Positions 36,181 through 47,469 of a stretch of DNA of 64,000 bases are shown here, in pieces (within the stretch, counting starts at the first letter, position 1; the number at the start of each line of letters is the position of its first letter). The DNA is from Petrolisthes cinctipes (Eukaryota > Arthropoda > Malacostraca > Decapoda > Porcellanidae). A program made the position numbers and the translations under genes. The DNA lies in assembly GCA_033782935.1 (NCBI GenBank), contig JAWQEG010000504.1:472001-536000 (forward strand), in the 5' to 3' direction. The notes below the pieces were generated by a model. The model searched no databases. It was not told where the DNA came from and saw nothing but the letters and a program-made list of their open reading frames with translations.

Positions 36181-36403
36181 GGTGATGAAGGTGGTTTGTT
36201 TACATTTGACCTGTAAGTATTACCAACCACCGCAGGCCGCCCGAGCAATGTTGCCAAACCTCACCAGTCCACGCGCATGCTGGGATACGAGGCTCGGAGG
36301 GCTCTCGGACTGACTGAGAAATCGAATACCCACTCTCGGGCGCTGGCGTCTGAGGCTCATCGGGCGCCCGAACGCGCCGTCCGAGGGACTGTGAAAACGG
36401 CTG

Positions 36404-36406
36404 TAA
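36404..36406. repeat. TAA target-site duplication, right (Harbinger)
   Basis: It is identical to 26502-26504 and immediately follows the right terminal inverted repeat. Confidence 0.8.
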
Positions 36407-36589
36407 GTCATTATACCATGGGGCCAACAGTGCTGCCCTCCAGAGGGACCGCCCTCTAGGGGCCTTCTTGTGTCGGATGGTTGGGTGTCTCTGCAGGGAG
36501 ATGTTGGGGAAGGGGGTCTCAGCAACGTCGTGGGCAAACTTTCGAGCCATTGGAGCTGCTTTTTAAAACAAGTGGCACCGTGGGGGATG

Positions 36590-38572
36590 AGGAACCCCGA
36601 AAAGCCCCTATATCTTTCTTGAGCGGTGGTCGACCTGGCCCTCGAGACATCACTCTCAGGGCATGGTGGTATGCAGAAGGCTGCAAATAAGAGAAGACTC
36701 AGCAGGTCGGGTGTTGTGTCGACGAACCCTATCAGCGGTTTGGACACGTTAATGTTGACAAATGTACTTGCATCCCTTTCCAATGGCGCTATCCACTCCA
36801 TTTTAAGTGTTTTGGAGTGGTTCTTCGAATTCGAATAACTTATGACAGTGACTGTAGATCTAATCGGTGCTATATTACTTTCAATACAAATGCTGCTGCC
36901 AAAGCAGCTTTTGAGGCAAACGATTTTCTGTCTGTGGGGGATACTCACTGTAGGATTCAGATGATGCGGTCCACCAATGTAATTGACAGTGACAATGACT
37001 ACTGCCCTAACATCTTCGATGACTCGGTAGAGATGTACCCAAGGAACGTCGGGTTCCTACCCCCTTTTGTTTTGTGGCTTAATACAGGGAGGGGTATGGT
37101 AACCACATTCATGCTTCCCGGTATCTGGAGAAAGAATTTGGATTACTACCGATTGGCCACATAAAAAAAAAATACGGTAAGGGTGTTTTAATTAGAAAGA
37201 AAGATCTTACACAGGAAATGATGCTCCTTAATCTCTCTTGTCCTGCTGATGGCATGTTTGAATCCATCAAACCACATCGAACATTAAATTATAGCAAGGA
37301 GAGTATATATAATGAGGACCGGTATGAATTCTCAAGAGAGGACATTCTCGCTAAGTGTCCAGATAGTGCCCAACGAGTAACAAAGATGAAAGGCAGTAAA
37401 AATATGATCATCCTCAGTTTCTATGGCTCGCATATCCCAGATTGTATTAACATTAACCCCACCACATTTGAGGTGAAGCCTTTTGTTGAGTGTCCCCTAC
37501 AGTGTTTCTGTTGTTGTGAGTTTGGTCATGGGAGGAGGAACTGCATCAACCGTTCCCGGTGTGGTAATTGTTCTGCTCTTGATTCACATTCTACTTCTGA
37601 GTGTTAGTCAGAGAGTTATTGCTTTTACTGTAGGGATGCTCACCCCTCACGTTGTCGCCAATGTAAGATGTACCTCCTTGAGCAGGATATCCTCCACTTG
37701 GCTAATACCCAATTCATTAGCATTGGTAGTGCCAGACAGCAACTTAATTTCAGACGACAGAAGGATGGTGGTGTGAAGACATACACCTCCTCCCTTCGCC
37801 CTAAATCTGTTGCAGCACCCTCTCAACCCTCTCAAGAGGCAGCTGCTTTTTGCTCTAGTGAGAGAGTTTCTAAGGTTACACTACATAATAGCTTCTCTGT
37901 CTTGGAAACTTTATCAGACACTCATTTTGGTGACCCTTCAACTGATGACAATTCTCAGACTTTAGCTAAAGGTGTCCATGTGGTAGAGGTTCACGCTGCC
38001 ACACGCTCTCCAAAAAGGAAACTTAAGTTACCTAAACTGCCTTCGTGGTTTCTCTGAGGCACTTGACTCCATAGATGTTCCTCCTTGTAAGGCAACCTTC
38101 TCTGTGGACTCATCCATAGTTTCCTCTCAATTTCACCAGAAGCGTTCTCGTGGGTCTGATGAATCTCTTGATTGAACAGAAGTTCCTCCTCGCAAGCTTC
38201 CTTCGGGATCATCAGAGGGGCGTGAAGTTAATGTGGATGCCATGCATGTTGTGGCTTCATAAGATTCAGTTTCTCTTTCGCTTGAGCAGTGGAGTGATTC
38301 TACCACCTGTATTATGGATGTTGATGTATCTGCCTGTGTCAGTGATACCACTGCTGTACAGGACAATACCAATGTAATTGTTTCAAAGAATATCAGATGC
38401 TTCAAGGACTCGTCTACGGGTCCCAATTACTGCACCAAGTACTATTCCTCGGGTTCGCTTTCCATCTAGTGGCCCAGGATTAGATATAACTTATCGTTTG
38501 AGTAAACACTCAGGTCGAGGTGGTAGTGGGAAGTACCTCCATGAGGCTTCGCAAAAATCAGTACTAAAGTAA
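36590..38572 (+). pseudogene. LINE A4 ORF1, degraded
   Basis: Consecutive frames 36626-36838, 36817-37164, 37218-37607 and 37668-38057 reproduce family ORF1: a KAANKRRLSRSG start, an RRM-like central part (YITFNTNAAAKAAFEANDF), CFCCCEFGHGRRNC and CGNCSALDSH knuckles, then a stop where the third knuckle begins (EC-stop). The C-terminus ends in KSVLK before TAA at 38572. Stops and indels show it is dead. Confidence 0.75.
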
Positions 38573-40530
38573 CACTGTTCAAGGTCCTTCAGTGGAATTG
38601 CCGTGGCTTGAATGCTTCTTGGGAGGAACTGCGCATTCTTCTCTCTAGCTTCTCTCCTGCATGTGTTTCTCCACAAGAGACAATGCTTGGGGACTACATT
38701 TTTGGAACAGGGTGATTTTCTGTCTCCGTCCCAGTCTGGCTTTCGTAAACACCGTTCCACTACTGGTCAGGTTGGAAGCTGCTGCATGTGAGGCCTTTGC
38801 ACGACATCAACACCTTGTCTGTGTATTCTTTGATTTAGAGAAAGCGTATGACACTACGTGGCAATATGGCATCCTGCAACAACTCCATTTATATGGCATG
38901 CGGGGTCGCCTTCCACGCTTTCTTAAGGAGTTTCTCAGTGGTCGCAGTTTTTCTGTGAGGGTTGGTACCACCCACTCGACATCTGTTGCACAGGAGGAGG
39001 GCGTCCCCCAGGAAAGCGTCCTCCGTGTCACATTGTTTGCAGTAGCAATTAATGCCATTGCCTCATCCCTTCCTGACGGTATAGCCAACTCGATGTACGT
39101 TGATGACCTAGCAGTCTGGTTTGCTGCTTCCCATATGTCAGTGGCAGAGCAGCGCATGCAGCTTGCCCTTGACATGGTGTCAAGTTGGATTGGTTCTCAT
39201 GGGTTTCGATTTTCTCCTTCCAAGACAGTTGCTATGCACTTCTGCCGCATCCGAGGCATCCACCCCGATCTGGACATATTCATGTATGGTCATCGGATAC
39301 ATTGTGTCGAGGAGACTCACTTTTTGGATCTCCTTTTTGACAAACGTTTGACTTGGGTTCTCCACTTACGTACACTTAAGGTTTCTTGCCTCAAGGCTCT
39401 AAACCTGTTGAGGGTCCTGGGCTATACGTCCTGGGGGGCTGATCGGGCCACCCTCCTCCGCCTATACCATGTTCTTATTAGGTCAAAATTCGACTATGGG
39501 TGTGAGGTGTACTTTTCTGCCACCGAGTTTTAGACCCTGTGCATCATGCTGGATAATGTCTGGCGACCGGAGCCTTCAGGTCGTACCCAATCCCCAGTCT
39601 CCTGGTGGACGCTAATGAGCTACCTCTTGATCTCCGTCGCCAGTCCTTGATGGTTCGTTTTTAGTATCGATTACATCGACTTCCTGACTCTCTTCTCTGC
39701 TTGGCGGTGTCATCTGATATCATGTCTCATTACTACTTTTTAAATTCTCGTACACCATGGCCCTTTGGCTTCCAGGTCAGGAAGGCTATGGATGAGATGG
39801 GCATTGAAGACTTCCAGATTTGTCCTGTGAGGGTCCCCAGGGTGGCTCCATGGCTTCTTCCAGAAGTTTTTCCCTGCACCTGCTTTACAGACAAGAAGGA
39901 ATCTCTTCCTCCTCCAGTGGCTTGTTCCCTCTTTTTAGAGTTGTCTTTCCTGACTTTTGCCGTGGCGGCAGGCTACCTTCTGTCATGTCAATTTTTAATG
40001 CTGAGCTCTCGGCCATTTTATATGCCCTTCAAGTGATTTTTACTCTCCCTTAGCCTTCCTTTACTATTTTTAGCGATTCTTGTAGTTCCTTGCAGGCTTT
40101 GTGCAATTTTAACTCTTCCTATCCCCTGGTGTTGGCCATTCTTGAGTGGCTTGTCCTCCTGGGTCGTCGTGGCCACAAAGTCACTTTTTGTTGGGTCCCA
40201 GCCCATGTGGGTGTTGATGGGAATGAGTGGGCTGACGCCCTGGCTAAGGCTGCGGTCTCCAATTCTCGGCCTCCTGCCAGGCGTCATCCTGTTCCTGCAG
40301 TGGACCTTCGAGCCTACATAGATGCTACTGTTTGTTACTGCTGGCAGGACAGATGGGACGCCGTCGGGGCTAACAAGCTCTGCAACATCCGCCAGCACCT
40401 TGGTTTGTGGAGCTACAGTGGCCTGTCCCGCCGGTGGGAGACGGCTCTTGTCCGTCTCCAAATTGGCCACACATTATTGACTCATGGCTTTTTAATGGAG
40501 AGGGCTCACCCTCCCTACTGTGATGATTAT
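38573..40530 (+). pseudogene. LINE A4 ORF2 remnants (RT and RNase H)
   Basis: LQWNCRGLNASWEEL and the QETML endonuclease start are followed directly by SLAFVNTVPL-type RT sequence. Frame 38661-39533 (290 codons) keeps VFFDLEKAYDTTW, GVPQESVL (Gly of GxxQGS changed) and MYVDDLAVW. In RNase H (39701-40617) a deletion of about 90 bp removes the VYTDGSKS segment with the first catalytic Asp. VGVDGNEWADALAKAA and the C-terminal block remain. Confidence 0.85.
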
Positions 40531-41356
40531 CATTATCTTATACTAAACATGGATAGGTACACAGACAGGGTTACAGGAGTAATGCCAAAAGTGCACCAAG
40601 AGGACTTGGTGTGGTAGTGGCCGAGCAATGTATTAGACACATGTACACTGACATACGTACACATGTACTTACACATGTATAGTGCCAGCTTGGTTACTAC
40701 TATCAAGAATAAATTAATAACACATGTATCTAACACATGTAATAAAGGCTACTGGTTTTATGGTTAATGAATGAACAAATGTGTAGGATAACAATAAGCA
40801 TATTAATCCTATATCTTTAATAAATTCAGATCCTATTGTATAGTCAATAAAACATGCATTTACACACATCACGTGACCCACGCTACAACACCTTGGCGGA
40901 AGTATGGGATGTGGGCCTCAACGAGATTCTCGCATCCACTCATGGAGCCCAGACGCACTCCAAGAGGTCCATTACACCTCCAATAATTTTGCACTAATCT
41001 AACAGATTATATTTTGAATAATAAACACAAAAACCCAAGTTGTGTTTATGTTCAACCACTATTGACCACTTAGTATAATTTACTGTATCTCAGTTATCAG
41101 AATCTACAACTTCGAAGACATACTACTAACTACATAACTGCAAAACTTAAACGCCCCAAGTGAGTAATATAAACAATACAAGTAACCAACCAGAAACGGT
41201 TACACTCCAGCAGGGGAGAGAAGGGATATATCTTCTTTGGTGGAGTCTGGGGGACTCACCATTGATGAGGAAGCAATGGATGTCTCCGGATGCAAGAACC
41301 GGGAAAGGTCCTCCGGTAGCCACTTGCCAGGCAGCGGGTGGCACAAAAATACTAAA
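40531..41356. other. Spacer with ACACATGTA-type short repeats
   Basis: Several TACACATGTA and ACACATGT palindromic words lie at 40640-40745. Otherwise no gene or element end was recognised. Confidence 0.5.
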
Positions 41357-42955
41357 AGTCATTTTTTCGTCAATGTTTCACCGTCAATATTATTATTCAC
41401 CGTCAATTTTAACTGTGTCTGGTCACACGAGCTAGTCGAGATTTGAGAATATTTCGGCAATTCGGTGTCACGTGAGCATCGGAGGGAGTGGTAGCCTAAA
41501 ACATTTTTCGGACCAAAGAGGCCCTATTTATTTCATCTTAATAAGTTTTATAATGATTGCAATATTTATGTGATGTTATATAACGTACATTGAATCTTAT
41601 TTTCAATGCAGAGGGATAATACCAGGCCCCTATAAATAATATTCGACGAAATATGATTATTATCTTTTGGAGGTTAGGTAAATTGCAAGTCTTAGCATTT
41701 CCCTACATTTCACAGATTTTCTTATTATACAGGCCTGGTATTATCCCTCTGCATTGAAAATATGATTCAATGTACATTATAGAACATCACATAAATATTG
41801 CAATAGTGATAAAACTTATTAAGATGAAATAAATAAGGTCTCTTTGGTCCAAAAACATATTAGGCTACCACTCCCTTTGATGCTCACCGCCATTTGACAA
41901 CACAAGTTAAAATAGTTTTTATCAGTATTCATTGTACTTTACTGAGATCACACACAGCATACTTTATACAACAAAATATAAGCAAAATTATGTTTTATAT
42001 CTCTGGTGTAAGTTAATACTATATATCACGATACACCCTGTAGAGTGGCTCCTAAAGTGATGTGTCCAAACTTCTTATATCTCAGATGTTTTGATATATT
42101 TTGCCTTATATAAAGTATCTGACACGTTATTATGTTTTTAATATAACAAATATTATTATATAATTGCCAAATGACAAGGGAAAACTGGGTATAGTAGGGA
42201 AATAAGGCTGGTTGTTCATTAGGCTACGGAGGTGCTGTATTGTTCGAATCCATTCATTCTAGGTCAAGATACGCCGTAAATATAAATAAAGCAAAGTTAA
42301 AGCATGTTATTTTTTTGTAATTTTGATTATTTTTTAACAAGATTCAATACAATTTGCAAATCTAAAGCCTGCAATAGCCTCAAGAAGTAACTAAAGAAAT
42401 TAAGGATAACGACCAAGTCAGAGCTACGACGGATGAACGAACACAGTGTTGGCGGGAAAACCAACACCACCTCTCTCTCCCGTCGGCTAGCCTAGTACTT
42501 TCTAACTTTTTACTCTATTTAGGTTAGTTTCTTTATTTGTAGGCTTTTCACCGAGTTGGAACAAAGAGGTATCAGAGGTCTGGGTTCACAGTACTTTGTT
42601 GTTATTTGTCATAACAATAACGACGAGAACAATACAGCAGTAGGATCTGAGGGGGTAAATATGTCGTCGTCGTTGATGAATTATATATGTTTTCCCGCCA
42701 AGCAGGACTTCCACAGCCATTTTATGCTGCATCCTTTTGGTCCATTTTTGTCATTTCAACAGCACACATGTACTTTAATATAATTTTCTAGGCTTAATAA
42801 CATTACAGATGGATCATCAGCGGCCATATTTGTTCTCGATATCGTCAACACTTGACGCGCAGGATCGTGTCGTGAAAATTGACGAAATCTCGTCAATTTA
42901 AGCCAAAATTTTACCGAGTTGATATTGACGGTGAAAAATTGACGAAAAAATGACT
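41357..42955. repeat. Foldback: 34-bp inverted arms 1.6 kb apart with nested hairpin
   Basis: 41357-41390 (AGTCATTTTTTCGTCAATGT..) is matched in inverse by 42922-42955 at 33 of 34 positions. Nested inside, 41466-41632 and 41728-41893 form a second imperfect inverted repeat of about 165 bp arms with a ~95 bp loop (shared GGGAGTGGTAGCC, GATAATACCAGGCC). CGTCAATTTT/TTGACGGTGAA words recur near both ends. It is probably one MITE inside another. No coding was found. Confidence 0.8.
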
Positions 42956-42973
42956 CGTGTGACCACGCCTTAA

Positions 42974-43394
42974 GGCGGGGTTCACATAAGCCCGTCACTG
43001 TCAATCCCGTCACCTCGCTCTGGAGGAGATAAACTCCGTCAAGGGCAATGGTGTGACTGCATCACGTCATTAGTCCCTTACCAAAACAAGATAGACAGCA
43101 ACGATCTCATTATCATTGCTGCTCTATGGTTTTTTGATAAAGCATAAAACCGCACAGCTAGGCCAACAATACAAAAAAAGAGGCTGAGAAAAATGGTCAC
43201 ACCACCTGCTGCTGGAGTGACCTGTGCTAGGAAAACACAGGATTCTCATGGAGGCAGAGAAGAGAATGCTGATGTGAACACCTTCCATGAAACCTACCAC
43301 ATGACCCAAGACACTTTCGAGTAACTTCTGCAGCTAGTTGATCCTTATATAGAAAACTAAGAAACGACTTTTAGGGATCCTGTGGGTGCACCAT
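42974..43394 (+). pseudogene. Second Harbinger-like fragment (TIR plus transposase N-terminus)
   Basis: After TTAA/TAA at 42970, GGCGGGGTTCACATAAGCCCG looks like a PIF/Harbinger terminal repeat. Frame 43195-43394 reads ADVNTFHETYHMTQDTFE-stop-LLQLVDPYIEN-stop-ETTFRDPVGAP, the N-terminal 'F..TYRMT..TFE.LL..V.PYI' helix region of HARBI1-like transposases. Two stop codons interrupt it. No catalytic domain follows. Confidence 0.65.
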
Positions 43395-43589
43395 GAGCTG
43401 CGCAGCCGAGTTGCGCGGTACTGCGAGGATGTGCGGTGTTGTCACATTTCGAGATTCACCGAACAAAAGTTTTCACATCACATGAATGCACACACTTTAT
43501 GCAAATACATGTAAATATTTAATTCACTAATATGATCTCATTTCTTTTTCTGTGTGCAAATGTTTAAAATTTATATTTTCATACTATCC
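43395..43589. other. Short spacer before LINE C
   Basis: It holds GC-rich words (GCGCAGCCGAGTTGCGCGG) that could be the far end of the Harbinger-like fragment. Nothing else is seen. Confidence 0.4.
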
Positions 43590-46500
43590 AAGATATCCAA
43601 CACCCTGGACAGTGGTCAACATCGCCGCCGTCTCCCCGTCAAAAGAAGAAATTATTAATCTTTTTACTATGGCCGTTGGCGAGACGAGCGGGGGCACACG
43701 GCGAGAGGAATACCCTTGGTTCCCATTACAGCCGACGTCCGTGACGTCATTGACAGAGACGGTGCAGATGGTGACGGACTTCTGTTTACAGGAGGCAGGG
43801 TTGGAGGATCATTCTGACCCACCACAATTTAAACACTACAAAGCATACAGGAGAGACGATGGACAGAGTAAAATTATACAACACATACATATCCATCTGC
43901 TCTCTTTACTATCCCAAACGCTGCCCCATTGACAGTGATTCATTTCATAACATATTCCCACAGTTTCCTGGTTAAAAATTGGTATTGGGCGATTTTAATG
44001 CCCATCACTGTAAGTCGAGAAGCATGAGAACTGATGCTCGTGGAGGGCAGATGGCTGATATTATACAACAAACCAACCTCTGCCTCTTGAACGATGGCCA
44101 GGCCACTAGGGTAGACGATCGGTCTTGTAATTTTTCGGCCATTAATTTGTCTCTGGCCTCCCCGGATATACATCCATACGACGAATTCCTCGGTAGTGAT
44201 CACTTTCCCATCTCTCTCTCTTATACACAACATACTGTTTCGGCCCCTTTGGTACAAAAGTTTAATTAAAAGAGAGCAGATTGGGGGTCTTTCTGGAGTG
44301 TTGTCGACTTAAATAATTATATCCGGGGAGACCATAGATGAAAAGGTGCAAAATTTAACACAATACATTAAACACGCAGCCGCGGCTGCTATTCCCAAAA
44401 CCTGTACAACTCGAAATAAGCGTGAAACACATTGGTTGTCAACGGATTGCCGAGAGGCATTAGGAAACGCAATAGGAGATACAGGATTTTTGACAAACAG
44501 TGCGGGCTGAGGCAAGGAGAGTAATTAAAAGAGTTAAAAGGGACTCTTGGGGGTCGTTTGTGTCCACGGTGAATCGGTTTACTCCACTCACGAAAGTCTG
44601 GTCCACCATTAAGATATTAAATAACAAACGCCCGTATACCCCCATCACCACTGTTCAAGTGGATACAACATCTACGACGATCCCGTGGACGTAGCAAACG
44701 TACTTGCCAGTAGTTTATAAAAAATAAGTAGTTCAGCCAACTACGACCAACGTTTCCTACATCATAAACACACGGTTGAACTACAAGAGATAGACTTTGC
44801 CACAGAAGACGTAGACTACCCATACAACCGGGAGTTTACGATGGACGAACTTCTCCTGGCCCTAAGATTCTGTAAAGACACCAGTCCTAGACCTGACACC
44901 ATAACGTATGGTATGATCCGGCACCTTTGCCAGGATAACCTTGTCAAGTTACTAGAGCAATGTATAATGAGATTTGGGTGTCTAACACCTTCCCAAACTC
45001 AAGGTACTTTGCGTGGGTCATACCGATACCTAAACAGTCTGGTCGTCTTGTGAATCCCAGTTAATTTCGACCTATTGTGTTGACTTCTTGCCTCTGTAAA
45101 GTCATGCAAAGAATGATAAATAATAGGCTAGTTTTTGTTTCAGAAGCGAAGGGTTTATTGAGTGATCGACAGTGTAGCTTCCGGATACACCGGAGTACTG
45201 TTGATCACTTGATGAACCTGGAGCATTGCATTTCAAAGGCATTTGCCAATAAAGAATTCATGGCTTGGGTGTTCTTGGACATCCATAAAGCCTATAACAT
45301 GACATGGCGACACGGTATACTGATGAAGCTACACGGTTATAGTTTAAGAGGTAATTTGCCCATTTTCATCAACAACTTTTTGTGTGACAAAACTTTTTCT
45401 GTCACTCTTCCCTGTAATGTAACATTGGACATTTATGTTCAAGAGAACGGAGTGCCACAGGGAAGCGTGCTTAGTCCTACACATTTTAACATCATGATCA
45501 ATGATATTCTGTCACCAGCTATAGTCCCCAGGAATCTTAAATACTCGTTACGAGTATGCGGACGATTGTGCAATGTGGCACTCGTCACGTAATGCACTGT
45601 TTTCAGCAGGATTGATTCAAGCAACGCTTATTTTGTCCACCAATGGAGAGTGGGGCTTTAAGTTTTCCATTCTTAAGTGTACCAGAGTAATTTTTAGTAA
45701 ACGTAGAGTACCTCAAATTAACGTAACGTTAGATGGCCAACCGGTACCATTTCAAAATTCTGTTAAATTTTTTGGAATTTATTTTGACTAAAGATTAAAT
45801 TTTGCATATCATATTAATAATTTGCTTGTTCGTTGTGAAAAAACTTTAAATGTCCTTAAGTACCTATCAGGTACCACATGGGGAGCCGACAGGAAATCTT
45901 TATTAATGGTGTATAAGACCCTTATTCGTACAAAGCTATACTATGGCTCACAGGTGTATGGGTCAGTTTCTAATACAACGTTAGGGAGATTGGATGTGTT
46001 CCAGAATAAATGTTTACGTGTATGTTTTGGAGTTCTGAAGTGTACATGGGTAGCTAGGATGGAGGTGGAGGCGAACATACCTCCTCTCCGACTTCGACAG
46101 GATCAACTCGCCCTCAACCCCGCCATGACCACCATCAGGAAGTCGGAGATCGGTAACGTGGCCAGTGCATCCCTTCAACAACGCCACTATCTCCACCACG
46201 GAAAAAGGAGGCCACTGGCTGTACGCCTCCACCAGCTGGCAGAGCAGCTAAATGTAGACCTCGGAGACTGTGACAAGCTCATAACCAACAGGATACCGCC
46301 GTGGGCGAAACCCAACTTCGGCGTCAACACATCATGGTTACCATCATCGAAGGAAAAGGCGCCGGAGTTGGAGATACAGTCACCTGGGGTATCACCACGT
46401 GTACACTGACGGCTCCAAGTCGGATGAATGTGTGGGTGCAAGTGTATAGTGGAATGAATGTGAACTTAGATATAGATTGCCAACACATTACATCTGTAGT

Positions 46501-47170
46501 CACAGCAGAACTTTTTGCAATTGACAAAACCATAGACTGTGCATTAAATTTTTGTCACGACACGATAGTCATTTTCTCAGACTTAAAGTCAGCCCTTCAG
46601 GCAATTAAATCATGTCAAACTATTTCTTATGAAATCCAGGTTTGCATCATTAATAAGTTGCACTTAATTTAAGCAACAAGTCCTTCACTCTTTTCTGGGT
46701 GCCCAGGCATTGTCATATCTAAGCCAATGAGCGAGCAAACTTACTTGCGAAATCGGTGGTAGAGCTCGAGAGGACTTGGGACGTTCTTCGTGATCTACAG
46801 TCGTGTCTATTCCTCGGAAAGAAATCAATTAATCTTCTGTGGCAAAGTCAGTGGACCAGACTCAACATTCCTACTCTCAAGCCTTAACTAAGTGATTGTG
46901 CCACTGCCAACAGGCCCAATAGATAAGAAGAACGAATCCTGGCAAGCATAAGAACAAACTGCACTAGAATAACTAATCTAGAACCATATATTGATAAACG
47001 TTTTCCACCGCATTGTAACACCTGCAATGCGGTGCTATCTATCAGTCATATAATCTTGCATTGTCGGCGATTTGTGGGAGAACGCGCTTCCCTCATAAGT
47101 TACTACAGTGTAGTAAAAGTCCCCTTCACACTTTCAGCTCTCTTAGGTGATGGGGATAGTGGTATGACTG
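43590..47170 (+). mobile_element. LINE C (EN-RT-RNase H), degraded
   Basis: In plus-strand order: endonuclease with ISICSLYYPK, LVLGDFNAHHCKSRS and GSDHFPISLS (43870-44269); RT front LLLALRFCKDTSPRPDT (44841); RT palm 45077-45592 with FLDIHKAYNMTW and GVPQGSVLSPTHFN, then YADDCAMWHS at 45551 in the next frame; thumb 45822-46409 (GTTWGADRKSLLMVYKTLIR); RNase H with VYTDGSKSDEC and TAELFAIDKTID (about 46395-46672); C-terminal CNTCNAV..H..C near 47020. It resembles family A (same domain order) but is clearly a different family. It is interrupted by many stops. Its 3' side meets the A5 tail at 47171. Confidence 0.85.
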
Positions 47171-47469
47171 ATATTGATTGATTTATTGATGCCATTAGGC
47201 ATCTGGCGGCGCAACAACAATGGTCATATACCGCCCAACATAAAAAGGTCATCTATATCATAAATAAAATATGTACAAAGATTAAATAATTTTCACTACC
47301 TCGAAAGGGAGATGCAGCATAAATAAAACCCACGTCTTCCAAAAAATCATATATTAATGAAATAACCTACTTAAGTTAGATATATAAAAAAATTGAAATA
47401 TTAACGAAAGAAACATTAAACTTTAACTACCTAAAAATTAATAGCCATAAATACAATAAAATTCACAAT

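Larger units (their letters stand above)
26505..36403. mobile_element. PIF/Harbinger DNA transposon with nested LTR element
   Basis: Left end CAGCCGTTTTCTCAGTC, then GCTCGGAC (26505-26529). The reverse complement of the right end (36403-36379) is CAGCCGTTTTCACAGTC, then CCTCGGAC. That is two mismatches in 25. Both are flanked by TAA. Inside lie a HARBI1-like transposase (+) and a Myb/SANT-like gene (-), the classical two-gene Harbinger set in convergent order. The span is 9.9 kb because a 4.9 kb LTR retrotransposon sits at 27082-31946, leaving an original element of about 5.0 kb. Subterminal GC-rich CCCGAGC/GCTCGGG words occur near both ends. Confidence 0.88.
36421..40530 (+). mobile_element. 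LINE family A copy A4 (truncated at both ends, internally deleted)
   Basis: It begins inside the family leader (GGGCCAACAGTGCTGCC) 15 bp beyond the Harbinger end. It carries ORF1, then only the first ~40 codons of the endonuclease, then jumps near 38700 to the RT. It ends at about 40530 within the C-terminal CCHC region (YCDDYHYL..). Compared with A5, about 1.5 kb of endonuclease/RT front is missing. Confidence 0.85.
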
